This document shows, one piece after another, positions 20,725 to 32,200 of a stretch of DNA of 64,000 nucleotides. Every line of letters begins with the position of its first letter. The first letter of the stretch is position 1. The notes under the pieces are model-generated. The model saw nothing but the letters and a program-made list of their open reading frames with translations. It did no database searches and was not told the origin of the DNA. This stretch comes from Anomaloglossus baeobatrachus (Eukaryota; Chordata; Amphibia; Anura; Aromobatidae): NCBI RefSeq assembly GCF_048569485.1, contig NC_134353.1:706873841-706937840 (forward strand), in the 5' to 3' direction. Both the position numbers and the translations under genes were made by a program.

Positions 20725-23573
20725 GGTGACATTACTAGTGTGCCTGTGCTGCTCCCACCGGTGACATTACTGGTGTGTCTGTGCTGCTCCCACCGGTGAC
20801 ATTACTGGTGTGCCTGTGCTGCTCCCACCGGTGACATTACTGGTGTGCCTGTGCTGCTCCCACCGGTGACATTACTGGTGTGTCTGTGCTGCTCCCACCG
20901 GTGACATTACTGGTGTGTCTGTGCTGCTCCCACCGGTGACATTACTGGTGTGCCTGTGCTGCTCCCACCGGTGACATTACTGGTGTGCCTGTGCTGCTCC
21001 CACCGGTGACATTACTGGTGTGCCTGTGCTGCTCCCACCGGTGACATTACTGGTGTGCCTGTGCTGCTCCCACCGGTGACATTACTGGTGTGCCTGTGCT
21101 GCTCCCACCGGTGACATTACTGGTGTGTCTGTGCTGCTCCCACCGGTGACATTACTGGTGTGTCTGTGCTGCTCCCACCGGTGACATTACTGGTGTGCCT
21201 GTGCTGCTCCCACCGGTGACATTACTGGTGTGCCTGTGCTGCTCCCACCGGTGACATTACTGGTGTGCCTGTGCTGCTCCCACCGGTGACATTACTGGTG
21301 TGCCTGTGCTGCTCCCACTGGTGACATTACTGGTGTGCCTGTGCTGCTCCCACTGGTGACATTACTGGTGTGCCTGTGCTGCTCCCACTGGTGACATTAC
21401 TGGTGTGCCTGTGCTGCTCCCACCGGTGACATTACTGGTGTGCCTGTGCTGCTCCCACCGGTGACATTACTGGTGTGCCTGTGCTGCTCCCACCGGTGAC
21501 ATTACTGGTGTGCCTGTGCTGCTCCCACCGGTGACATTACTGGTGTGCCTGTGCTGCTCCCACCGGTGACATTACTGGTGTGTCTGTGCTGCTGTACTGT
21601 TCCCACCGGTGACATTACTGGTGTGTCTGTGCTGCTGTACTGTTCCCACCGGTGACATTACTGGTGTGCCTGTGCTGCTCCCACTGGTGACATTACTGGT
21701 GTGCCTGTGCTGCTACCACCGGTGACATTACTGGTGTGCCTGTGCTGGTCCCACCGGTGACATTACTGGTGTGCCTGTGCTGCTCTCACCGGTGACATTA
21801 CTGGTGTGCCTGTGCTGCTCCCACTGGTGACATTACTGGTGTGCCTGTGCTGCTCCCACCGGTGACATTACTGGTGTGCCTGTGCTGCTCCCACCGGTGA
21901 CATTACTGGTGTGCCTGTGCTGCTGTACTGCACCCACCGGTGACATTACTGGTGTGCCTGTGCTGCTCCCACCGGTGACATTACTGGTGTGCCTGTGCTG
22001 CTGTACTGTTCCCACCGGTGACATTACTGGTGTATCTGTGCTGCTGTACTGCTCCCACCGGTGACATTACTGGTGTGCCTGTGCTGCTGTACTGTTCCCA
22101 CCGGTGACATTACTGGTGTGTCTGTGCTGCTGTACTGTTCCCACCGGTGACATGACTGGTGTGCCTGTGCTGCTGTACTGCTCCCACCGGTGACATTACT
22201 GGTGTGCCTGTGCTGCTCCCACCGGTGACATTACTGGTGTGCCTGTGCTGCTGTACTGTTCCCACCCGTGACATTACTGGTGTGCCTGTGCTGCTGTACT
22301 GTTCCCACCGGTGACATTACTGGTGTGCCTGTGCTGCTCCCACTGGTGACATTACTGGTGTGCCTGTGCTGCTCCCACCGGTGACATTACTGGTGTGCCT
22401 GTGCTGCTCCCACTGGTGACATTACTAGTGTGCCTGTGCTGCTCCCACCGGTGACATTACTGGTGTGCCTGTGCTGCTCCCACTGGTGACATTACTGGTT
22501 TGCCTGTGCTGCTCCCACCGGTGACATTACTGGTGTGCCTGTGCTGCTCCCACCGGTGACATTACTGGTGTGCCTGTGCTGCTCCCACCGGTGACCTTAC
22601 TGGTGTGCCTGTGCTGCTCCCACCGGTGACATTACTGGTGTGCCTGTGCTGCTGTACTGTTCCCACCGGTGACATTACTGGTGTGTCTGTGCTGCTGTAC
22701 TGTTCCCACCGGTGACATGACTGGTGTGCCTGTGCTGCTGTACTGCTCCCACCGGTGACATTACTGGTGTGCCTGTGCTGCTCCCACCGGTGACATTACT
22801 GGTGTGCCTGTGCTGCTGTACTGTTCCCACCGGTGACATTACTGGTGTGCCTGTGCTGCTGTACTGTTCCCACCGGTGACATTACTGGTGTGCCTGTGCT
22901 GCTGTACTGCTCCCACCGGTGACATTACTGGTGTGCCTGTGCTGCTGTACTGTTCCCACCGGTGACATTACTGGTGTGTCTGTGCTGCTGTACTGTTCCC
23001 ACCGGTGACATGACTGGTGTGCCTGTGCTGCTGTACTGCTCCCACCGGTGACATTACTGGTGTGCCTGTGCTGCTCCCACCGGTGACATTACTGGTGTGC
23101 CTGTGCTGCTGTACTGTTCCCACCGGTGACATTACTGGTGTGCCTGTGCTGCTGTACTGCTCCCACCGGTGACATTACTGGTGTGCCTGTGCTGCTGTAC
23201 TGCTCCCACCGGTGACATTACTGGTGTGTCTGTGCTGCTGTACTGTTCCCACCGGTGACATGACTGGTGTGCCTGTGCTGTTCCCACCGGTGACATGACT
23301 GGTGTGCCTGTGCTGTTCCCACCGGTGACATGACTGGTGTGCCTGTGCTGTTCCCACCGGTGACATGACTGGTGTGCCTGTGCTGTTCCCACCGGTGACA
23401 TGACTGGTGTGCCTGTGCTGTTCCCACCGGTGACATGACTGGTGTGCCTGTGCTGTTCCCACCGGTGACATGACTGGTGTGCCTGTGCTGTTCCCACCGG
23501 TGACATGACTGGTGTGCCTGTGCTGTTCCCACCGGTGACATGACTGGTGTGCCTGTGCTGTACTGTTCCCACC
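20725..23573. repeat. 2.85-kb minisatellite, 35- and 43-bp units
   Basis: Roughly 75-80 copies of GGTGACATTACTGGTGTGCC plus TGTGCTGCTCCCACC. A longer unit carries an extra GTACTGTT. Three zones are visible: mostly 35-bp units to ~21590, mixed 35/43-bp units with higher-order blocks to ~23255, then nine near-identical 35-bp units carrying CATGACT. The open frames on the - strand here (up to 178 codons) arise because a 35-bp unit free of stops cycles through all frames. They have no coding support. Confidence 0.95.
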
Positions 23574-24360
23574 CATAGAGCTTTCACCATAAGTACAAGT
23601 CACAGTCACACAATCTACTCTGAAATCTTCTGTTGGAGGAGGAAATCCATGTGATGCAGAGCACATGAATGATGTGTAACCACGCCTAAGATAATTTCTG
23701 TGGAAAATCACTCCAGTATGGTGGAGAATAGTGATGAGTGAGCACTACCATGCTCGGGTACTCGTAACGAGCCGTCAGGCGCTCAGACAGGGCTGACTTC
23801 CATGTTGCTCGGTACTTGAGTTGACCCCATCTGTTTCTATAGTCCTGGCTACCACATAGGCACAGACATTCCTATCTCAGCCACAACTGGCGGAGGCACA
23901 ATACCCTTTTACAGTACGGCATATGCAGCATTGAGCTATTGCACACATTGAATATTTGGTGAGGGTTTTTTTTACCTCCGTATTTGTAGCCAAAGCAGGA
24001 GTGGGTGAAAAATGCAGAAGTGGTGCCCGTGTTTCTATAAGGGTACGTTCCTAAAGCATTTTGGACGCAGCGTGTCTTCCTTGCGTGACTGTGTCTAAAA
24101 GGCTACGTTGTACCGTACAAGCAGTGGATGGGATTTATGGAAATTCCTGCTCTCTGCTTCCTTTTTGCGCAGAGGAGGACCTTTGTCTCTCCGCGAGAGA
24201 AAACACACTGTGTCTAGAACGCAGCATGCTCGGATTGTGGGCACGTACCATTTTATACTTTAATCACACAAAAATCTGTTATGGATATACAGATATTTAA
24301 GAAAGCTCAAAGAAGTCAGAAATAATAAAAATACTTTTTATTTTATTTTAATGTCTTCTC
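23574..24360. other. Non-coding; fragment of a frog foldback repeat
   Basis: AGTGATGAGTGAGCACTACC near 23731 starts a familiar frog repeat also seen as a foldback at 28796-29120. TTTCTATAAGGGTACGTTCC near 24033 and later blocks look like MITE debris. No gene. Confidence 0.45.
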
Positions 24361-25131
24361 TATTAAAAAATACATATATGAAAAAACTCCACTATATAGT
24401 ACCCAAGGACTGGATTAAACAGGTCAAAAGGTTTTATTAATAATCCCACATTGACATATGGATTCAAGGATTCATAGTGCCCTATAGTTGATTAAGCATA
24501 TATAAGGCTACAATGAAAATTCAAACCTCCTTTTTTCCAAATGCAGAAACTATTGCATAAGACATAGTCGTAATAGCATATCATGTGGTAACCAGTAAAT
24601 AGGTGCAAAGTACCATATATTAATACCCTAAGACACTAAGGGATTCTCAGTTAATATTAGTGCGTACCCTATTATGTGGGCATGAAACCGGAGCACCATT
24701 CCAATAAAGTTACACCATAATACACCACATAGCTAATCAATAGGAATAGTAACCCCAGATCCCCCACAGGAGACCACTTGTATGCATTACCTATTAGAAG
24801 ACCTGATATCCACGTCCTGCGACCCCAACACGTGTTTCGCCTTTTCTTCTTCAGGGGGCGTGTGTTTGGGTAGGGGGACTTGGTCTTTATATAGTACGCC
24901 GCCATAATCATGTGAACTCCACTCACCCGTGCTGTCCGGCGCGGCGTCGGGAGGCTGGGACTGCAGGAAGTACAAGGAACTTCCGCCCGGCGGCTCTGAC
25001 CCGCATACTGCGTTCCATTTGTCACCTGACAACGGAAGCAGCGCATGGCCAATTACGAAAAACTACTAACAAATAGGAATAACGTTTGGAACACCATTCT
25101 AAGTCCGAACTGGGTGCAAAAACCTAAAAAT
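24361..25131 (-). mobile_element. Penelope-type 3' region relic
   Basis: Read on the - strand, a hammerhead-like block (24823-24858) is followed by ~450 bases ending in AATAAAACC-type A-rich tail sequence (24410-24445). This layout matches the tails after the GIY-YIG coding ends at 43815 and near 58800. No coding sequence is left. The block from 25071 to 25131 recurs inverted at 25524-25583. Confidence 0.5.
24823..24858 (-). ncRNA. Hammerhead ribozyme motif, decayed stem II
   Basis: On the - strand: CCCC, CTGAAGA (24854-24848), a nine-base stretch where stem II should be (AGAAAAGGC, no good pairing), GAA (24838-24836), self-complementary ACACGTGT, U, then GGGG, which pairs with the opening CCCC. 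The core boxes are intact but stem II is not, so activity is unlikely. Confidence 0.5.
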
Positions 25132-25583
25132 TCCTATTTGTTGGTATTTTTTCGTTTGTGAACCCTCCCCAACCACACCTATTGCCAATCCATATCATAC
25201 GCATAAATAGCCTGGGTCTCAGCTTCCCATACACGGTAGGTTTTTTAACTGCATGAGAGGACACACAAGCTAGGGACCCCAACGTAGAGAAATACTTTGG
25301 CGTAGTGTTGGGGCTCTATTGCATTGATCAATTCAGTAGCTAAATTTCTCTTTGTTCATATATTCATGGCAGTAATGCAGATTCCATTTTTCACATTTTC
25401 ATTCTTACATATAGCTATTGAATTTTTCAAGTCAGTATTCACACAGCAGTTTCTGCTATTTCATGTATTCCCCTTGCATAGTCACTGGTGTGCATACCTT
25501 ATCTCCCCATAGTGATGTTTTTTTAGGTTTTTGCACCCAGTTCGGACTTAGAATGGTGTTCCAAACGTTATTCCTATTAGTCA
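25071..25583. repeat. Inverted repeat with ~55-bp arms
   Basis: GGAATAACGTTTGGAACACC and the following ~40 bases (25077-25131) recur in reverse at 25524-25577. The spacer contains TAGGGACCCCAACGTAGAG, a frog repeat wording I associate with Penelope-type terminal regions. Two head-to-head terminal regions of one element would explain it. Confidence 0.65.
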
Positions 25584-26095
25584 GAAGCTGCAGGCACAAG
25601 ATGGTGCCACAGGACCAGAGCGGCATCGGTAAAGTATGAAAACACGGAAAGTAAGTATGAGCCAGGGGTCGGGGAGGGGGCTTACATTTAAAGCACTATA
25701 ATGGGGGAAAAAAAACAAAACGCTGTAGTGTAATTGTGCTATAAAGTTGTAGCTCAATATGCGTCTTTTGCTCGTATGCCCACACACCCTGCCACACCTG
25801 TGGGTCTGATGACCTAAATTAGCTGTAATAGGTCCTGGGACTGAATCTATTCCACATAACTGAATGGGGGGTTTCTACATCATGAGGTAAGTAGGACTAT
25901 CTGCTGTATTTCTGTAGGAAAGCTGCAGTGACTCTACCATTAGTCTTTTCTATACACCCCAGTTACACACCTTGTTTGTGTGGACTCCATACTGTCAGCA
26001 GCTTATATTGTGGGCCGGGACACATGACAGTAGTATAAATATAAGGATGAGGTGAGTGTTAATGCACAGTCTTCACTTTTCTCTATTCTTTGCAG
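25584..26095. other. First intron end, no gene seen
   Basis: Non-coding, ending in the pyrimidine tract CTTTTCTCTATTCTTTGCAG that forms the acceptor of the first coding exon. Confidence 0.5.
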
Positions 26096-26281
26096 CCACC
26101 CCGGGCTATCGGCAATGTCTGTGACCAACAGGATCAAGCTGGTGGTGACAGGAGATGACTTTGGTTACTGCCCTCGCAGAGATGTTGGTATCGTCGAATG
26201 TTTCCATGCTGGCGCCATAACGAATGTATCTCTTTTGGTGAATGGCGTCTCGGCGGCTTGTGCGGCAGAATTGGCTCGTAG
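26096..26281 (+). CDS. YDJC: YDJC first coding exon
   Basis: Acceptor TTTGCAG ends at 26095; ATG at 26115; donor GTAAGA at 26282. It codes [20 protein letters not shown] and on to AELARR, with the last codon split after two bases. The ATG is chosen because it is the first in the exon and gives the N-terminus expected for the family, with the metal-site Asp at residue 15. Confidence 0.93.
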
Positions 26282-29200
26282 GTAAGAAACATGGAGGCCA
26301 TGTTTTCTAAAGGTAAAGGAAGGCACACCCTCAGAGGCCATCGAGTTCATGTTTACATTTACACGTGTGCAGATCACATTCTCATACCGCAAACATTTGT
26401 GCCACCTCACATCTCCAGTGACGATACTTGTATGCTCAACAAATGTTCAGTAGACTAGCAATGATCCCACACCCAGCTAATAGTGACAAGTATCCAGAAC
26501 TGAAGGTATTTCTAGGTTCTTTATATTAATGAAACTAAAATGTGGAATAGTTTTCCCTCATGGCCACGTGTGATTTTCCCAATCACAATATTTCTGACTA
26601 TAAGGCCTCATGCACTCTGCCATATTGTGGCTCTGTGCTATATGATGCCATAACGAGACCCCTATTCTAGTGCACGGAGCCTTTACTCTGCTTTCTTATG
26701 TTCCAGTTTTCATACAAATTTTTTCAGAAAAACTGTGGCGTGCTCCACTGTGTTGCTTCTAGGGCAGAAAGGCCTTCTGACGAATGTGGCGGATTTTATG
26801 GACTTTACACATTGCTGTATAGGTTCTGCTGTAGGGGTTTGGGTAAGTTCACACAGTGCGTTTTTCGCGGCGTTTTTGTGCGTTTTTGGGCTCAAAACTG
26901 TATGACTTTGCTTCCCCAGCAAAGTCTAGGAGTTTTCATTTTTGCTGTCCGCACACAACTTTTTTTTTTAAGCTGCGTTTTTGAGCTTAAAAAAAAAATG
27001 GACATGTCAATTCTTTCCTGCGTTTTTCTGCGTTTCCCCCCCATGCAATGCATTGGAAAAACGCAGAGATCAAAAACGCAGCAAAACACAGCTAAAAACG
27101 TACCAAATTGCGGTAAAAACTCATGCGTTCTTTTTTGTGCGTTTTTAGCGGCCAAAAACGCAGCGTAAACAAAACACAGCGTGTGCACATAGCCTTACTT
27201 TGTCAGCCACTCATGGCTAAGGCTACGTGTGCACGCTGCGTTTTTTGTCCCTTTTTTTTGTGCAGTTTTGTTGTCAGCAAGTTCAGACTTTGGACTTCCC
27301 AGCAAAGTCTATGAGAATTCAGATTTGCTGTGCGCACATTGCTGTGCTTTTGTCTGCAGTTTATTTGGCAAAACTGTTTGACAAAAAAGAAGCAGCATTT
27401 TCATTCTTCTTGAGTTTTTGTCACGTTTTGTCACCCATTGAAATCAAAGAGGGGATGAAAATGCAAGGAAAAATGCATGCTACTCAATTTGTGCATATTG
27501 CATGTGTTTTACTTGTGTTTTTGTCACAAAAAACGCAGGTCACCCACATTGTTCCAGGATAAATTAATTAACTCTCTATCTTTCTAATCGCTTTATACTC
27601 ACCTATCACCGGCGTGGCTGTCACACTGCTCCTGCTGCCTCTCTCTTCTTTCGGGCCGCTCATTAGGCTCATACATATTAACTGCTTCTCCTGCCCACCG
27701 GCATCTGAAATTGGTTTCAGCCAGACGGCCCCCCACTCTGAGTGACAGCTGTCTGACTGCAACCAATCACAGACGCCGGTGGGCGGGTGTATATAGTACA
27801 GTAAAATAATTAAAAACAAAAACACAGTGTGCGGTTCCCCCAATTTTGATACTCAGCCAAGATAAAGCCCCACAGCTGGGGGCTGGTATTCTCAGACTGG
27901 GGAGGCCTAAGGTTATTGGGCTCTCCCCAGCCTAAAAATATCAGCCAGCAGACTCCCAGAATTGCTGCATTAGATGCAACAGTCCTGGCACTTTACCCAT
28001 CTCTTCCGAATTGCCCTGATGTGGTGGCAATCGGGGTGATAAGGAGTTAATGGCAGCCCATAGCTGCCACTAAGTCCTAGATTAGTCATTACAGGCGTCT
28101 GAGACGCCCCCCATCACTAATCTGTAAGTGAAAGTAAATAGACACAAACACCTAAAGGTTCCTTTATTTTAAATAGAAGACCAAAAAGCACCCTCTTTCA
28201 CCACTTTAGTAACCCCCATACACTCCTCCAGGTCCGACGTAATCCACACGAGGTCCCATGATGCTTCCATGATGCTTCTGGGCTGGTATTACAGTGGCCA
28301 TTTTAATATTCTAAACACCTCTAAAGACTTTTTTATTAAACTAATTTACTAAGAAAAGAACCAGAATCCAAAGTAATAAAAATAATAATAAACTTTATTG
28401 TAAATACATCAACCAAGGGTGCAATAACAGAACGGTACACAAGGTGACAGTGCAGATCAACAGGAGGAGATGGAAAGGAACATCATAAAGTAAAAATGTA
28501 TGGGTAATTTTACAACAACAAAACCATGTCCCAGTATAATAATGTCCAAAAGAATATCAGTGGCTATAATGCAAGGGAATGGAAGTGCTGAAATCGAATA
28601 TAAATAAATCCAGAGTGAAAGAGGTGAAACTAACCTGTCGACATATCCTCCTGCTGGCGCCACCCGCCCAATGAACGTTTCATCAGAAGCCTTCATCAGG
28701 GGGCGCCCCCAGTTAAAACATCAGCGTGCGCATGTAGCCTTTGATGGAATGCTCTCATCGAAGGAGGGCAAGTTCTGAATTATGGAAACCGCATGATTAG
28801 TGAGCGAGCACTACCATGCACTGTACTCATTAGGAGTAGTTGAATGCTTGGATGAGTGCGACTCGTGTACCAGAGTATAATAGAAGTCAGTAGAGGACTT
28901 CCAGAGATCTTCCAGAAAAATGCGCAAGTCCCCACTGACGTCGACTTGAGCATCCAAGCATAATGGAATTCAATGGGAGGCTCAAGCATTTTTCTAGGAA
29001 TGCTCGAGTACCCTGTTGACTTCCATTATAATCGGGTGCTCGAGTCAGACCCATCCGAGCATCCAACTGTGCTTAATAAGTAGAGCGCACCCAAGCATGA
29101 TAGTGCTTGCTCATCACTAGGCATGATGCTACACAGTCTCCATAACTGCCATTCATCTCTGTGGGAGATATGGAAATTGGATAGCGCTGAACACTTGGCT

Positions 29201-32200
29201 GTTTCTGGAATCGTGACCTCCTCTCACCATTACATAGACTCTTTCTTTGTCGCTCCATTGGGAGACCCAGACAATTGGGTGTATAGCTATTGCCTCTGGA
29301 GGCCACACAAAGTATTACACTTAAAAGTGTAAGGCCCCTCCCCTTCTGGCTATACACCCCCAGTGGGATCACTGGCTCACCAGTTTTGTGCTTTGTGCGA
29401 AGGAGGCAACACATCCACGCATAGCTCCACTTTTTAGTCAGCAGCAGCTGCTGACTATGTCGGATGGAAGAAAAGAGGACACATATAGTGTCCCCAGCAT
29501 GCTCCCTTCTCACCCCACTGTATGTCGGAGGTGTTTGTAAGGTTGAGGTACCCATTGCGGGTACGGCGGCAGGAGCCCACATGCTGATTCCTTCCCCATC
29601 CCTTTTTACAGGGCTCTGGGTGAAGTGGGATTTACCGGTCTCCAGGCACTGAGACCGTGCTCCATCTACAGCCCCTGGAGAAGATGCTGGATGGAGCGGA
29701 GTACATCAGGGACATGGCCCTGCTTCCTCAAGGTACTCTGTGTCCCCGTGCATTTGGCGCTCACACCGCAGCATGCTGGGTGTTGTAGTGCGCCGGGGGA
29801 CATCAGCGCTGCGGCGCCTGTGCCAAATGGCCTCATTCAGCTTTGCTGAAGCAGGCTCACTTATGGGAATTGGTCGCGCCGGCCGCTGGGACTGCGGCGC
29901 GGCTGGCACTTGTAGTGCGCCGGGGACTTCAGCGCGGCCTGCGCTTTTACGGCGGCCGCGCTGATAACTAGAGTCCCCGGCTTTTGCGGCCTGCTTCCGT
30001 TCGTTCCCGCCCCCAGACCTGCCAGTCAGGAGAGGGGCGGGACGCTGGCCACTTCCAGGAATCGGTCGCGCCGGCCGCTGGCAGCGGCGCGGCTGGCACT
30101 TGTGGTGCGCCGGGGACTTCAGCGCGGCCCGCGCTTTTACGGCGGCCGCGCTGATAACTAGAGTCCCCGGCTTTTGCGGCCTGCTTCCGTTCGTTCCCGC
30201 CCCCAGACCTGCCAGTCAGGAGAGGGGCGGGACGCTGGCCACTTCTATGAATCGGTCGCGCCGGCCGCTGGAACTGCGGCGCGGCTGGCACTTGTGGTGC
30301 GCCGGGGACTTCAGCGCGGCCCGCGCTTTTACGGCGGCCGCGCTGTTAACTCGAGTCCCCGGCTTCTGGGCCTAGTCTCCCTTCGTTACCGCCCACAGCC
30401 CTGACAGTCAGGGTAGGGGCGTGACGCTGCATAGAGCAGAGCTGAAAGCTGGAGTATGTTTTGCATACTCCACCCCTCTCACTGTGTGCACTGTGAATCC
30501 GGATTCCCGCACTTTCTCAGGCACGCCCACGGCTTCCTTCTCTACAAGGACACCGGCAGCCATTAGTGTCAGTTTCTGTAAGATACAGAGACAAGTGTGG
30601 AAGACCCTGGCATTCTGATAGTCACACAATCGCTGTAACAGGCGTTAAGCAGCACCTGTGGTGCTAACCCCACTAGTGCAGAAGTGCACTTATAGATATG
30701 CTTGTACTATATACATTGCACTGTTTGGTCGCACGTTGTATATACCCTCCTGGATTATGCGGAGGAGTTATCAGCATATTCTCTGTGTAAAACAAAGGTG
30801 CAGAACCACATGTTTTTCTATACAGCTGGTACAGCATGTACGGCTATACGGCCGGCAGGTACATAGACTCCCATTGTATGCACTAATGGCCAGGGGATGA
30901 GGACGGTGTCTGCAGTATTTACTGACAGTTTTTCTGAGACTATGGCTATGATACTAGAAGCCTAGCAGTCCGGACATGTCTCTCACAATATGGGCACTGT
31001 TGAATCATTGATCCATGGCCCCCCTCAGTGTGAATAACTAACAGCTCCGGGAATGTCACACGCATCCCAGAGTCACGGCTCTGCACGGACGTCAGTCCCA
31101 GACAGCCTAAGTGGGCTCGCTATGAGCGGCCTCGGTTTCATCAGGGTCCTAACAGAAGGACTCGCTGTGTAATGAGGCGGAAGTAGCGGCTCAGGATTCT
31201 GATCCTGAGACCGCTCTCAATCTGGATACACCTGATTGTGACGCCATAGTAAATAATCTTATAGCGTCCATCTATAGAATGTGGGTTATTTCTCACAGCT
31301 CCTCCAGTGGAGGAGTCAGCTTCACGTATTTTTCTGGACCACTCTGCCTTCAGAGAGGCAGTCCAGGAACACCACGCTTATCCAGATATGCGCTTCTCCA
31401 AACGGCTTAGGATACACGTTATCCCTGTCCCCTGACTTGGTCAAGGACTGGACCCAATGTCCCGAGCGGCATCCTCCAATCTCCAGGCTTGTAGCTAGAT
31501 CCATAGTTGCAGTGGGAGATGGAACTGCAAACTCAAAGATGCCACTGACAGACAGATGGATCTCTGGTCGAAAGCCATCTATGAGGCTGTCGGCGCACCG
31601 TTGGCTCCGGCATTCTCTCCCTTGGGGCACTCCAAGCTATTTCAGCTTGTCTTACACAGATTGACACGGTTACACGTACATCTGTGCCGCAGGTGGCATC
31701 CTTAACCTCTCAAATGTCTGCATTTGTTTCTTACGCGATTCAGGTTGTCCTGGACTCTGCGAACCGTGCGGCGGTAGCCTCCGCTACTCCGTGTTTTTAA
31801 GCAGAGCCTGGTCTGCTCGTTAAGTGAATGGAAGGCAGATTCTGCTTCCAAAAAAGGTTGCCTAACCAGTTGCCTTTTTCTGCTGACCGACTGTTTGGTG
31901 AGCGTTGGATGTAACCATCAAACAGTCCAGGGGTAAGGATTCATCCTTTCCTCAGCCCGGACACAACAAACCCCAACAGAGCAAGAGGCAGTCGGGGTTT
32001 TCGGCCTTTTCGAGGCTCGGGCAGGTCCCATTTTTCCTCGTCCAATGTGGACTCAAAAGGATCAGAGGAGCTAAGATTCTTAGCGGGCTCAGTCTCGCCC
32101 AAAAAAGCGACAGTCTGAAAACCCGCTTCCAAGGCGGCTTCCTCATGACTTGCGGCCTCGGTCGGTAGCAGGCTCTCCTGCCTTGGCGATATTTAGCTGC

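Noticed and set aside
20725-23711. Long open frames (up to 178 codons) with repeating HVTGGNSTGTPVMSP wording on the - strand
   Set aside because: They come from a 35-bp minisatellite unit with no stop in any - strand frame. The same peptide appears in three overlapping frames, which a real gene would not show.
26698-27562. Frames of 111-156 codons rich in Phe, Cys and Val on both strands
   Set aside because: They fall within the GCGTTTTT/AAAAACGC blocks of a MITE; the same peptide wording recurs in 61324-63702.
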